Assembly: GCF_018835585.1 (NCBI RefSeq)
Contig: NZ_JAHGVE010000010.1
Coordinates: 85,570 to 149,569 of the forward strand
Origin: Pelorhabdus rhamnosifermentans
GTDB taxonomy: Bacteria; Bacillota; Negativicutes; UMGS1260
Length of the DNA: 64,000 nucleotides
Reading direction: 5' to 3'
In this document: positions 36,728 to 44,728 of the stretch, in pieces
Layout of the letters: the number at the start of each line of letters is the position of its first letter
Numbering within the stretch: the first letter of the stretch is position 1
The notes under the pieces: generated by a model
Told to the model about the DNA's origin: nothing
What the model saw: the letters and a program-made list of their open reading frames with translations, nothing else
The model's database searches: none
Position numbers and translations under genes: made by a program

Positions 36728-36890
36728 TAAAGCGCTGGTGCTTACTTACGTGCGGATGAAATGAAGTAAGCAGACGAGGAAGAGGTTTATCGAGAAGTCA
36801 GCGGATACCTCTCGGCGACTGCCGCCGAAAGCAGTTTTACAAAACCATTTGGTAACAAGTGGCACAAAAAAGCTGTGGCAGTAAGATAAT
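36728..36890 (+). ncRNA. glmS ribozyme: glmS ribozyme/riboswitch
   Basis: The glmS leader has the conserved ribozyme segments in order: AAAGCGC near 36729-36735 (expected cleavage between A36731 and G36732), GACGAGGAAGAGGTTTATCGA, the paired CAGCGGATACCTCTCGG, and 3' domains with GCAGTTTTACAAAACC. In known members, glucosamine-6-phosphate acts as cofactor for self-cleavage, lowering glmS mRNA. The ribozyme ends about 18 nt before the glmS ATG. Confidence 0.9.
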
Positions 36891-36907
36891 GAGGGGGTAA
36901 TGTATTT

Positions 36908-38737
36908 ATGTGCGGTATTGTTGGATATATTGGGCCCAAGCAGGCGGCCGGGTTCTTATTAGAAGGACTGTCAAAATTAGAGTATCGTGGTTATGATTCA
37001 GCAGGAATTGCTGTTTTTGATGGTGAAAAAATTAATGTAACAAAAACAGTCGGTCGTTTAGCCGTTTTAAAGGATCAACTGAAAAATAATATGCCACAGG
37101 GACAAATTGGTATTGGTCATACTCGCTGGGCGACACACGGTCGTCCGTCTGATGTCAATTCACATCCTCATACAGATTGTACAGGGAATTTCGTTGTTGT
37201 TCACAATGGAATTATTGAAAACTATTTGGACTTAAAAGAAAAATTAATTGAAAAAGGCCATGTTTTTGTTTCGGAAACAGACACGGAAGTTGTGGCCCAT
37301 TTACTTGAAGAATATTATGACGGCGACTTTGAAGGAGCTGTCAAGAAAGTATTGGCAGCCATTGAAGGTTCTTATTCGCTCGTGTTCATGACGAAGTTTG
37401 ATCCTGATAAAATTATTTGTTCCAAAAAAGATAATCCTTTAGTCATTGGCCTAGGACAGGGTGAAAACTTTATTGCCTCAGATATTCCGGCGATTATTAA
37501 CTATACCCGCCGGACTTATATCTTGAGCGACGGCGAGATGGCTGTTGTTACAAAAGACTCTGTTTGGGTAATGAACCGTCAAGGTGTTCCTGTCAGTAAA
37601 AAAGTTTTTGAAGTGAATTGGGATGCCGAAGCAGCTGAAAAAGGCGGCTATGAACATTTCATGATCAAGGAAATTTATGAACAGCCGAAAGTTATTCGTG
37701 AAACCATGTCAGGCCGCTTAGCCAAAGACAACAGCGAGATTATTTTTGATGAGCTAAAATGGACGAAAGAAGATCTGGTCGGCATCAAGAAGATTTTGAT
37801 TACGGCATGCGGAACTGCTTATCATGCCGGTTTTGTTGCCAAATATTTTATTGAGCAACTTGCTCGTATTCCTGTAGAAGTGGATATTGCCTCCGAATTC
37901 CGTTACCGGACACCGCTTGTTGATGAATCTACTTTGGCAATCGTGATTAGTCAGTCAGGCGAAACTATTGACACTTTAGCAGCTTTAAAAGAAGCTAAAC
38001 GGTTAGGGGCGCGTACTCTTGCCGTAACCAATGTTGTCGGTTCGTCCATTGCCCGTGAAGCCGATCATGTCATTTATACCTGGGCAGGCCCGGAAATTGC
38101 CGTGGCATCCACCAAGGCCTATACGACACAGCTTGTTAGTGTGTTTATGTTGGCTTTGTATCTAGCAGGTCTCAAAGAAGCGATTGCACCCGAGCGCATG
38201 AAGGAACTTGTTGCCGGACTTAAAAATCTTCCGGCACAGGCTCATGAAGTGTTGGATGATGTGGAGCCCATTAAGACATTTGCCGAAAAATACGGTTTTA
38301 GCGAAGATGTGTTCTTTATTGGCCGTTCTCTTGATTATGCAGTGGCTCTCGAAGGAGCTTTAAAACTCAAGGAAATTTCTTATATTCATGCTGAGGCTTA
38401 TGCAGCAGGCGAACTCAAACATGGCACATTAGCCCTTATTATTGAAGGGGTACCTGTCATTGCTTTGGCAACACAGTCTGATGTCTATGACAAAACGCTG
38501 AGCAATATTAAAGAAGTAAAAGCGCGTGATGCCGTTGTCATTGGTATTGGCTTTGTGGGCGATAAACAGCTAGAAAAATACGTGGATCATACTATTTTGA
38601 TTCCACGTACAGAAAAATATTTAGCACCCATTCTATCGGTTATTCCTCTGCAACTTCTGGCTTATTACGCTGCTATTACCCGTGGCTGCGATGTCGATAA
38701 GCCTAGAAATCTTGCAAAAAGCGTTACAGTAGAATAA
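36908..38737 (+). CDS. glmS: Glutamine-fructose-6-phosphate aminotransferase
   Basis: A 609-residue GlmS: Cys2 nucleophile (MCGIVGYIG), glutaminase motifs GHTRWATHG and HNGIIENY, two SIS isomerase domains (CGTAYHAG, ISQSGETIDT, EAYAAGELKHGTLALI) and the C-terminal PRNLAKSVTVE. It makes glucosamine-6-P, the first step to UDP-GlcNAc, and is controlled by the upstream ribozyme. Confidence 0.97.
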   Translation: MCGIVGYIGPKQAAGFLLEGLSKLEYRGYDSAGIAVFDGEKINVTKTVGRLAVLKDQLKNNMPQGQIGIGHTRWATHGRPSDVNSHPHTDCTGNFVVVHNGIIENYLDLKEKLIEKGHVFVSETDTEVVAHLLEEYYDGDFEGAVKKVLAAIEGSYSLVFMTKFDPDKIICSKKDNPLVIGLGQGENFIASDIPAIINYTRRTYILSDGEMAVVTKDSVWVMNRQGVPVSKKVFEVNWDAEAAEKGGYEHFMIKEIYEQPKVIRETMSGRLAKDNSEIIFDELKWTKEDLVGIKKILITACGTAYHAGFVAKYFIEQLARIPVEVDIASEFRYRTPLVDESTLAIVISQSGETIDTLAALKEAKRLGARTLAVTNVVGSSIAREADHVIYTWAGPEIAVASTKAYTTQLVSVFMLALYLAGLKEAIAPERMKELVAGLKNLPAQAHEVLDDVEPIKTFAEKYGFSEDVFFIGRSLDYAVALEGALKLKEISYIHAEAYAAGELKHGTLALIIEGVPVIALATQSDVYDKTLSNIKEVKARDAVVIGIGFVGDKQLEKYVDHTILIPRTEKYLAPILSVIPLQLLAYYAAITRGCDVDKPRNLAKSVTVE

Positions 38738-38792
38738 AAGAATGATAAATGTAGCTTCAATTGTAGCATTATAAAAAAGATTGAACAGAAAG

Positions 38793-38830
38793 CACCTCTA
38801 GTAATATGATTATTGCTAGAGGTGTTTTTT
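38793..38830 (+). terminator. Terminator after glmS
   Basis: CACCTCTAG ... CTAGAGGTG followed by TTTTTTG. Confidence 0.9.
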
Positions 38831-38947
38831 GTATAAAAAAGGGAAATAGAAAGTTATTGAATGAAAAACCATTTTACGGGGTAGCTGTAGAGATAAAGTT
38901 GTTAAATTAATGATAAAGTTGTGAAATGACAAAAAGTTATTAAATAA

Positions 38948-39003
38948 AAAACACCTTATGGTAGTCTCTAAGTAAGATGGAGATCTATTTAGTGTTTTTT
39001 TTA
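38948..39003 (+). terminator. Hairpin with T tract upstream of phosphatase fragment
   Basis: AAACAC and GTGTTT close a stem with inner GTCTC/GGAGA-type pairing, followed by eight Ts. It lies just before the truncated phosphatase, so that fragment probably lacks its own promoter. Confidence 0.55.
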
Positions 39004-39006
39004 TAG

Positions 39007-39393
39007 ATGTGTAACTGGTTTACATACAACGGCGGCGCGGAAATGTATTATGAAATTAAGGACTTATCTAGAGAAAAACTTGAAAAAATCTTAGTCTTTA
39101 CCCGAACATTACTCTTGTATTTTTCCATAGGTAACTATATTTTTACTCACGCAGGGGCCAACGTACAAAAGCCAATTGAAGAAAACGTGGAAAATGAAAC
39201 TGTATGGATGAGTGAAAGTTTTCCTTGCTGTCCGGCCTATTCCGACAAAGTGCTAGTATTCGGACATGAGCCGACATGGAATTTATATTCGTATGATAAA
39301 AAATTTAAAAAGAAAGACGCTAAAATCTGGTATGACACTACAAATAAAGATAATCAGTTTTTTAGCACCACTTTTCAATACCGACCAGAGTAA
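39007..39393 (+). pseudogene. 5'-truncated Ser/Thr-type metallophosphatase
   Basis: The 128-residue frame keeps only the C-terminal half of a PPP-family phosphatase: IFTHAGANVQKPIEE, ETVWMSE and VFGHEPT. The metal-binding motifs GDxHG, GDxxDRG and GNHD that begin such enzymes are absent, so it cannot be catalytic. A TTTTTTTT-tailed hairpin stands where the missing 5' half would be. Confidence 0.7.
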
Positions 39394-39403
39394 ACGACAA
39401 GGG

Positions 39404-39432
39404 AAAAGCTGCCTGATATATGGCAGCTTTTC
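39404..39432 (+). terminator. Rho-independent terminator
   Basis: AAAAGCTGCC-TGATATAT-GGCAGCTTTT, ending the phosphatase fragment unit. Confidence 0.85.
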
Positions 39433-39598
39433 TAGTAGATACTTTTTATTAAATTATAGGAAATCAGCGGCAAAGTTTCGGTCTGAAGAACACAATACAT
39501 ATAAGGAATGTTAGTAGGGGTATTTTGCACTGCAAATTGGGGAGGAAGGATGCTTGCGAGGAGTATTCAATTTAAACAGCATTGAAATCACATAACAA

Positions 39599-39642
39599 AT
39601 TCACCACCCATTCATAAGAAATTCATAATTGACGGCTATAAT
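39599..39642 (+). promoter_or_regulatory. Promoter with three 11-bp-spaced ATTCA repeats
   Basis: ATTCA occurs at 39599, 39610 and 39621, exactly one helical turn apart; a TATAAT at 39637-39642 follows 5 nt after the last 11-bp unit and has no good -35. Tandem repeats at 11-bp spacing in place of a -35 are typical of OmpR/PhoB-family activators. The region 39435-39598 shows nothing else. Confidence 0.5.
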
Positions 39643-39682
39643 AGGGACCAGTAACAAACACATACCGATTAGGGGGATAAAG

Positions 39683-39739
39683 ATGTCCGACGAACGTTTT
39701 CAGGTCATTATAGTTGGTGTGCTGGAGGCGGAAAAATGA
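39683..39739 (+). other. 18-codon leader frame resembling an FAD-protein N terminus
   Basis: AGGGGG precedes ATG 39683. The peptide starts MSDERFQVIIVG, like the dinucleotide-binding start of FixC-type flavoproteins, but ends after 18 codons. Its stop overlaps the lipoprotein start (ATGA). It is either the remnant of a deleted oxidoreductase gene or a coupling leader. Confidence 0.45.
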
Positions 39740-39921
39740 AAAAGTTTTATGCAGTAGGTACAGTTTTAGTTTTTATTTTAGGTTTGTTTTTGGCGGGGTG
39801 TGGGAGTTCCGCAAGCAATAATACTTCGACAACTAATAAGAGTACTACTCAACAAGCAGATCACAGCAATATGGATCATAGTAATATGGACATGAATCAT
39901 AGCAATACCAAAAATAATTAA
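39736..39921 (+). CDS. Small His/Met-rich lipoprotein, putative copper-binding
   Basis: A 61-residue protein with a type II signal peptide (lipobox LAGC, Cys22) and a short Ser/Thr linker followed by HSNMDHSNMDMNHSN. Such Met/His clusters bind Cu(I)/Cu(II) in periplasmic chaperones. It is anchored outside the inner membrane. First gene of a three-gene unit, with the leader frame overlapping its start. Confidence 0.65.
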   Translation: MKKFYAVGTVLVFILGLFLAGCGSSASNNTSTTNKSTTQQADHSNMDHSNMDMNHSNTKNN

Positions 39922-39987
39922 AGCCAGGCCGAGAGGCTTAAAAATCGCAGTGCGACTGAATTGTTATCAATCAGGGAGGTCTATTAG

Positions 39988-40347
39988 TTGATTAATACGT
40001 CAAAGCGGCGCGGAAAGTTTCTGATAACAGGTTTTGCGACACTAATACTACTTGGGCTGCTTACTGTGGGGGCTTTTGCCGCAAGTAATTTAGGGGAACA
40101 AAAGCATGATATGGGGGCCATGACACAGGGCTTTCAGAGCGGCCATGATATGAGCTCAATGACGAATGATTCTCAAAGCGGTCATGATATGAACAACATG
40201 GTTCATAGTGGACATGATAAAAAGGAAACTGCTAAAGACGATAACCCCTGGCCGATTCTTTATGGATTTGGCGGATTTATTTTCGTTGTGATCATCAGTG
40301 CCGGAATCATGAAATTTACTGGCAGGAAAGGACGAGGGGTGAATTAA
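39988..40347 (+). CDS. His/Met-rich membrane protein, putative copper-binding
   Basis: A 119-residue protein with a TTG start (GGGAGGT upstream). A signal-anchor helix (residues 11-31), then four repeats of the type GHDM (QKHDMGAMTQ, SGHDMSSMT, SGHDMNNMV, SGHDKK), then a C-terminal membrane helix (ILYGFGGFIFVVIISAGIM). The loop would face the periplasm and bind metal. It abuts the next gene with no gap. Confidence 0.65.
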   Translation: MINTSKRRGKFLITGFATLILLGLLTVGAFAASNLGEQKHDMGAMTQGFQSGHDMSSMTNDSQSGHDMNNMVHSGHDKKETAKDDNPWPILYGFGGFIFVVIISAGIMKFTGRKGRGVN

Positions 40348-41685
40348 ATGCCGGAGATCAAGGAAAATAGTCTGTTGAAATCTATCTTAAAAAGCAAGTG
40401 GTACCCGGGAATTCTACAAGTCCCTGTTGTAATAGTTTTTGCTTTTATTATGTATGAATTGTTTTTTGGTCCGATCGAAGCCCATGAAAACTTTGGGATT
40501 GCTTTGACCTGGGTGTTATGGTGGCCATTGATTCCGCTGATCTTTCTCCTGTTTGGGCGATTTTGGTGTGGTATTTGTCCATTTGGAACAGTCAGTGATT
40601 ATGTTCAAAAAATTGTGGGGAATAATCGCCCTGTGCCTAAATTTCTTAATAAATATGGTATTTGGATTATTGATATCTTCTTTATCTTGATTACCTGGGG
40701 AGATCATGTTTATGGCATTGTGGAGTCGCCGCGTGGTTCTGGTGTAGTGATGCTGATTCTTGCGGCAGGTGCGATTACTGCCGGGGCCTTTTTTGAACGT
40801 CGGACGTGGTGTCGTCATATTTGTTTTTTAGGCGGTGTAGCAGGCAACTACTCGCGAACAGGTGCTTTGGAACTTCGGGGAACACCGGAGAAGTGCAATA
40901 AATGTACTGTGGCGGCCTGTTATAAGGGCAGTAAAAATGTTCCCGGCTGTCCAATGTTTGAGTTTCCAAGAACGATGGATAATAGTGCGCGGTGCAATCT
41001 ATGTGGTCATTGTGTAAAAAATTGTCCCGATGATTCCATCACCATTTCAGTTCGACCGCCGTCTAAAGAGCTTTGGTTTATACGCAAGCCGAAGTTTGAA
41101 GAGTCTATCTTGGCGATTGTTATCATGGGAATCGTATTTGTTCAGAACATCACCATGTTGGAAATTTGGGACCAGGCTCAAAGCTGGCTGGAAAATGCCC
41201 TCGGTACTCATGAGTATGCAATCACATTTACTGTTATTTTCTTAATTGCAATGGCTATACCGGTTGGCTTACTTTATATAAGCAGTTGGGCAGCTGGGAA
41301 AAGTAATGGTGAGTCTACCCATATGAATTTTGCTCGCTTCGGCTATGCTTTAATTCCACTGGATTTGGCAGCCCACATGGCTCATAATTTGTTTCACTTA
41401 TTAGCAGAGGGTAAATCAATTTTGTTTACTGGTATGGCGGTAATTGGCATGAATGTTCCGGAAAAATCGACTGCTTTTTTTAGTGTCGATACGATTCAGA
41501 TATTGCAATATATATTGCTTGGGATTGGCACTTTGGGTTCGATTTATACTGCCTATCGGATAGCGAAATCACAGTATTCTGTAGAAAAAATAAAGGGATC
41601 TGCCTTGCCGTTTATATGCCTGATTATTATCTTGCTGTTAGCGAATATTTACTTTTTTATGTTGCCAATGATGCATCGCATGTAA
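40348..41685 (+). CDS. NapH/MauN/NosR-like polyferredoxin membrane protein
   Basis: A 445-residue multi-span protein. Membrane helices alternate with Fe-S motifs: CGICPFG (about residue 75), CRHICFLGG, a degenerate CNKCTVAACYKGSKNVPGC, and a ferredoxin cluster CNLCGHCVKNCPDD. The C-terminal half adds about five helices with a His-rich HMAHNLFHL. Relatives pass electrons from the membrane to periplasmic copper enzymes or maturation steps. The partner enzyme is not in the window. Confidence 0.75.
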   Translation: MPEIKENSLLKSILKSKWYPGILQVPVVIVFAFIMYELFFGPIEAHENFGIALTWVLWWPLIPLIFLLFGRFWCGICPFGTVSDYVQKIVGNNRPVPKFLNKYGIWIIDIFFILITWGDHVYGIVESPRGSGVVMLILAAGAITAGAFFERRTWCRHICFLGGVAGNYSRTGALELRGTPEKCNKCTVAACYKGSKNVPGCPMFEFPRTMDNSARCNLCGHCVKNCPDDSITISVRPPSKELWFIRKPKFEESILAIVIMGIVFVQNITMLEIWDQAQSWLENALGTHEYAITFTVIFLIAMAIPVGLLYISSWAAGKSNGESTHMNFARFGYALIPLDLAAHMAHNLFHLLAEGKSILFTGMAVIGMNVPEKSTAFFSVDTIQILQYILLGIGTLGSIYTAYRIAKSQYSVEKIKGSALPFICLIIILLLANIYFFMLPMMHRM

Positions 41686-41740
41686 TTAGTGACGTTGCTT
41701 AAAATCGTTGGCAGGGACAAGAAAATGTAACCAAATAAAA

Positions 41741-41792
41741 AATGAGCTTAAAATTGGCTAGTTAAAACGCCTATTTTAATGCTCATTTTTAT
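41741..41792 (+). terminator. Long hairpin terminator (repeat family, copy 1)
   Basis: AATGAGCTTAAAATTGGC ... GCCTATTTTAATGCTCATT followed by TTTATTG. A near-copy with a perfect stem lies at 48611. Confidence 0.8.
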
Positions 41793-41930
41793 TGTTTCGT
41801 AAGCTAAATTGCTAACTTTGTGCTGAACAATATCAGGTTGCTAGTTAAAAAATACTTCAATTGTCACAAGTTGGTCATAGACTCTTGTTATGATGTCCAT
41901 ATGTACTTAAAGGCACAGGAGGTGTAACAT

Positions 41931-42914
41931 ATGAACGTAGATTCTAATAGGAGTACTGGGAGTTACGGTGGAGATAACTCTAGTAGTGATAGTACTAACA
42001 GAAGTAGTTCTTACAGTGGGTACGGAGGAGATACAGGCGGTTATTATGGAGGAGATAATTCTTCTTCGACCTCTGGTAATGATTCAAGTACCAGTTGCTC
42101 TGGTAATGAATCTAGCGATACTACAGCGGGATATAGTAGCTTTTCTTCGACATTGGATAGTGATTCAAATACTTGCAATTATGGCGGCATTGATGGTGCC
42201 GGGGCAGATTATTCGGGAGCAATTGTTAATTATTCTAGTAATGATCAAGGAAATGCTACAGGAGGAGATACGTCTTCTTCGGCTTCCGACAGTAATTCAA
42301 CTAACGGCAGTTACGGCGGTATTGTGGGGTCAGACTATTCAGGTGTAGTGCAAAATTCTTATGAAGATACAATGGGTGTCGTAGCGGATAATTCTTCGTG
42401 GTCCGATAATTCGGATAGTAACAGTGGATTAGGGGTGATCGGAGGAGAAATTTGTTCCTATGATTCTATAGCAGGTTTTGGAGATTATTCTTTGGCAGAT
42501 TATAGTCAAGGGTTATATACTGATGATGCAAGTATTCAATCCTATGAAAATGTTTTGGATAATATTCAGAGTACCTGGGATAGTGTTGCACAGTGGATTA
42601 GTGAAAATATTACTCAGCCTCTGCAAGCGGCATTTAATCAGCCTGTACCAGCTCCTGAAAGTGACTCAGTATCTGGTTTTATGGCAGATAATATACCAGG
42701 TATGACGAAAGAGGAAGTAGAAAATGGGTTAAGTGCTATGGGAGTTGCTTCTACCGATGAAACTCCGACAGCGAATATGATTGGCGATGATCCGGAAGCC
42801 ATTGATAATTGGGTGGCTGCGAATGGTATAATCCCCACGACACTCATGCGAGCTGAAGATGATCCACCCACAGCGATTTCAGCGTCACTATTTTGTCATG
42901 TTTACATGCCTTAG
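41931..42914 (+). CDS. Ser/Gly/Asn-rich low-complexity protein
   Basis: A 327-residue protein with AGGAGGTG before the ATG. Residues 1-190 are almost wholly Ser, Gly, Asn, Asp and Tyr, with recurring YGGDNSSS and YGG-I-GSDYSG phrases; the C-terminal 130 residues are more ordinary (DNIQSTWDSVAQWISEN). No signal peptide or membrane helix. Composition suggests a disordered, surface-layer, spore or assembly-type protein, but I recognise no family. Confidence 0.65.
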   Translation: MNVDSNRSTGSYGGDNSSSDSTNRSSSYSGYGGDTGGYYGGDNSSSTSGNDSSTSCSGNESSDTTAGYSSFSSTLDSDSNTCNYGGIDGAGADYSGAIVNYSSNDQGNATGGDTSSSASDSNSTNGSYGGIVGSDYSGVVQNSYEDTMGVVADNSSWSDNSDSNSGLGVIGGEICSYDSIAGFGDYSLADYSQGLYTDDASIQSYENVLDNIQSTWDSVAQWISENITQPLQAAFNQPVPAPESDSVSGFMADNIPGMTKEEVENGLSAMGVASTDETPTANMIGDDPEAIDNWVAANGIIPTTLMRAEDDPPTAISASLFCHVYMP

Positions 42915-43001
42915 TGTCTCAATAACATTAAAAAGTGTTAATTATAGTCAACGTCGAATTACTTAAATGGTGGAATTAGAGAGAGAGTAGGTAGTTTGTG
43001 A

Positions 43002-43523
43002 ATGAGTATAGAATCCATGATGTGGCTATTTCCTATAGTTTTCATGATTCACGAATTTGAGGAAATCATCTTCCTTCCTCGTTGGATGAAAAAAAATAGT
43101 ATTGACCTTCATAAAAAAATTCCTCATATAGCCCAAAAAATGGTTCTTAGGCTTGAGGCCTTATCAACAGCTGCTTTTGCGGTGGCAGTTTTTGAGGAGT
43201 TCATATTGCTATCTGTTCTGACTCTGTTTTGTGTAGAGGGGGGGTTATATTCTCTTTTTGCAGCGGTAACGATTGGTTATCTTGTTCATGTCGTTATTCA
43301 TTTAGCGCAAGCTATGTTTTTGCGGAGATATATTCCTGCCGTAGGAACGGGGTTGTTTACTGGAGTTTATAGCATTTTTTCTTTATACTATCTTCATTTG
43401 TTAGGGCTGCTAAATTGGAATCAGATTATTTTTCTTTTGCCAATAGTCATTTTTATTATTGCTGTGAATCTTATTTTCTGCCACAGCATTGCCAGGAGAA
43501 TGGAGACTAGGTGGAAAGCTTAG
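43002..43523 (+). CDS. HXXEE-domain membrane protein
   Basis: A 173-residue protein with about five membrane helices. The first helix carries MIHEFEEI, the HxxEE motif that names the family; a second conserved GYLVHVVIHL segment holds further His residues. The family is probably a membrane metal- or lipid-handling protein, but its function is not established. Single-gene unit followed by a strong terminator. Confidence 0.8.
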   Translation: MSIESMMWLFPIVFMIHEFEEIIFLPRWMKKNSIDLHKKIPHIAQKMVLRLEALSTAAFAVAVFEEFILLSVLTLFCVEGGLYSLFAAVTIGYLVHVVIHLAQAMFLRRYIPAVGTGLFTGVYSIFSLYYLHLLGLLNWNQIIFLLPIVIFIIAVNLIFCHSIARRMETRWKA

Positions 43524-43539
43524 GGTTGTGCTACAACAT

Positions 43540-43593
43540 AAAAAGACCCTATAGATGGATTTTTTTTCGTATCCAATCTATAGGGTCTTTTTA
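43540..43593. terminator. Bidirectional terminator
   Basis: AAAAAGACCCTATAGAT pairs with ATCTATAGGGTCTTTTT (loop rich in T). Confidence 0.85.
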
Positions 43594-43629
43594 TTACTTT
43601 TTTTCTTCATTATAAGCTATTGGAAATCA

Positions 43630-43815
43630 GCTAATTCTTCCGTTTTTAGGTTATGTAGTTTTCGTAAATAGTTTAATCGTTTGCCGATAGGATGTTCTTG
43701 CGACTTTTACGTAATCATTTTTTTCTGGTTTGTCGGATAAGCCAGCCAAATAGTCCAGCGAAACATTGAAATAATTGGACATAGCTACAAGAGTATCAGC
43801 AGAGGGTGAAGTCAT
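43630..43815 (-). pseudogene. Remnant of tandem XRE-repressor genes (copy A)
   Basis: Read on the minus strand, it encodes first the C-terminal half of an XRE protein (SADTLVAMSNYFNVSLDYL-AGLSDKPE) and then, in a second frame, the beginning of another (GKRLNYLRKLHNLKTEELAD). Both are truncated. The 186-bp block is nearly repeated at 48343-48522. Confidence 0.65.
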
Positions 43816-43874
43816 AGCCCAGTATTATGACAAACAAACTGGTAGCTCTTTAAGCTATAAAAGCCCTAGTCGTA

Positions 43875-44100
43875 CTATATAGGCAATACAGCGAAAAGGG
43901 ACAGCCAACTTAAAGACACTGAGCATAAAGATATCATATATGATTGTTTATGAGTTAAGCCGCAGAGTGCAATCAAAGTAACAAGAGCCCCGTTATGAGG
44001 CACTGATTCAAAACCCGCCGAACTTAAAGAAACAATACGGTGTAAAATTTCCGGTGACATCCCCAGCGAATTTGCCCAAGTAAGCCAGTTATGGTGGTAG
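43875..44100 (-). pseudogene. GntP-family permease, C-terminal fragment
   Basis: The minus frame ends at 43875 and reads LGMSPEILHRIVSLSSAGFE, then SVPHNGALVTLIALCGLTHK and QSYMISL, closely matching the last membrane segments of GntP-type gluconate/anion permeases (LDSLPHNGAVITLL). Everything upstream of about 44100 is missing. The remaining 44101-44728 holds only broken frames, including a hydrophobic one around 44290-44565 that I cannot assign. Confidence 0.6.
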
Positions 44101-44540
44101 ATTAATTTCCCGTGCCTTCCTATAGCTTACAGGAATAGATCATATATACAACATGTATTGTATTATTTTTCTTAAGTGTTATAAAATGATCCTGTATACG
44201 GTATGCAAATAGCTGCGGCTTATTTTATAGGCGCTGGAGGAAAGGATCTTTTTATGAAAAACCGTTATCTTTTCCACCAAGGCGAAGTATAGGTCGCTAT
44301 CAAATTCGGTAATCGCCTTAGCTTTTTTAATAATTTACATATTTACCATTGCACCGCCAGATAATTCTTCTATGCCTTTCATCGGTACTGTTCCAAACCT
44401 TCCTACCCAAAATATGACCGCAAGTGCCGCAAATTATCCGGCCAGCAAAGGGATTCTTGGTTGTTGCATTAGAACCATGAGGCCAATGGCTTCACTTCTT
44501 ACAGAAGATCTGAAAGAATATAATGTTTTGCTTCTTACCG

Positions 44541-44604
44541 TCTTAAGTGTTTTGGCAAAAGCTTGATTGTTAAGAGGTATGTAAGTATGACACAAAAAGA
44601 GACA
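44541..44604 (+). repeat. 64-bp dispersed repeat, copy 1
   Basis: From TCTTAAGTGTT to GAGACA, including a ribosome-site-like AAGAGG and ATGACACAAAAA; here the frame stops after six codons. It matches 47530-47593 with three differences. Confidence 0.75.
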
Positions 44605-44728
44605 TGAGAACCAGCCCTTCGATTCAAATTTCCTAATGTGTTGACATTTCATTTATTTATGTATAATGTCGATAAAATTTTTTTTGTCAAGGCAGATCGT
44701 TGTGTTATATTCAGAAGGGCAGGGGCTA

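Noticed and set aside
39629..39642. TTGACG next to TATAAT as a normal -35/-10 pair
   Set aside because: The boxes almost touch, so they cannot serve as one promoter; the 11-bp repeats are a better explanation.
42638..42871. Minus-strand frames inside the Ser/Gly-rich gene and in many phage and arg genes
   Set aside because: Shadows of the plus-strand genes: no ribosome sites and no recognisable domains.
44372..44566. 64-aa frame before the LysR gene
   Set aside because: No ribosome site, broken hydrophobic frame upstream, ends in the 64-bp repeat; treated as debris.
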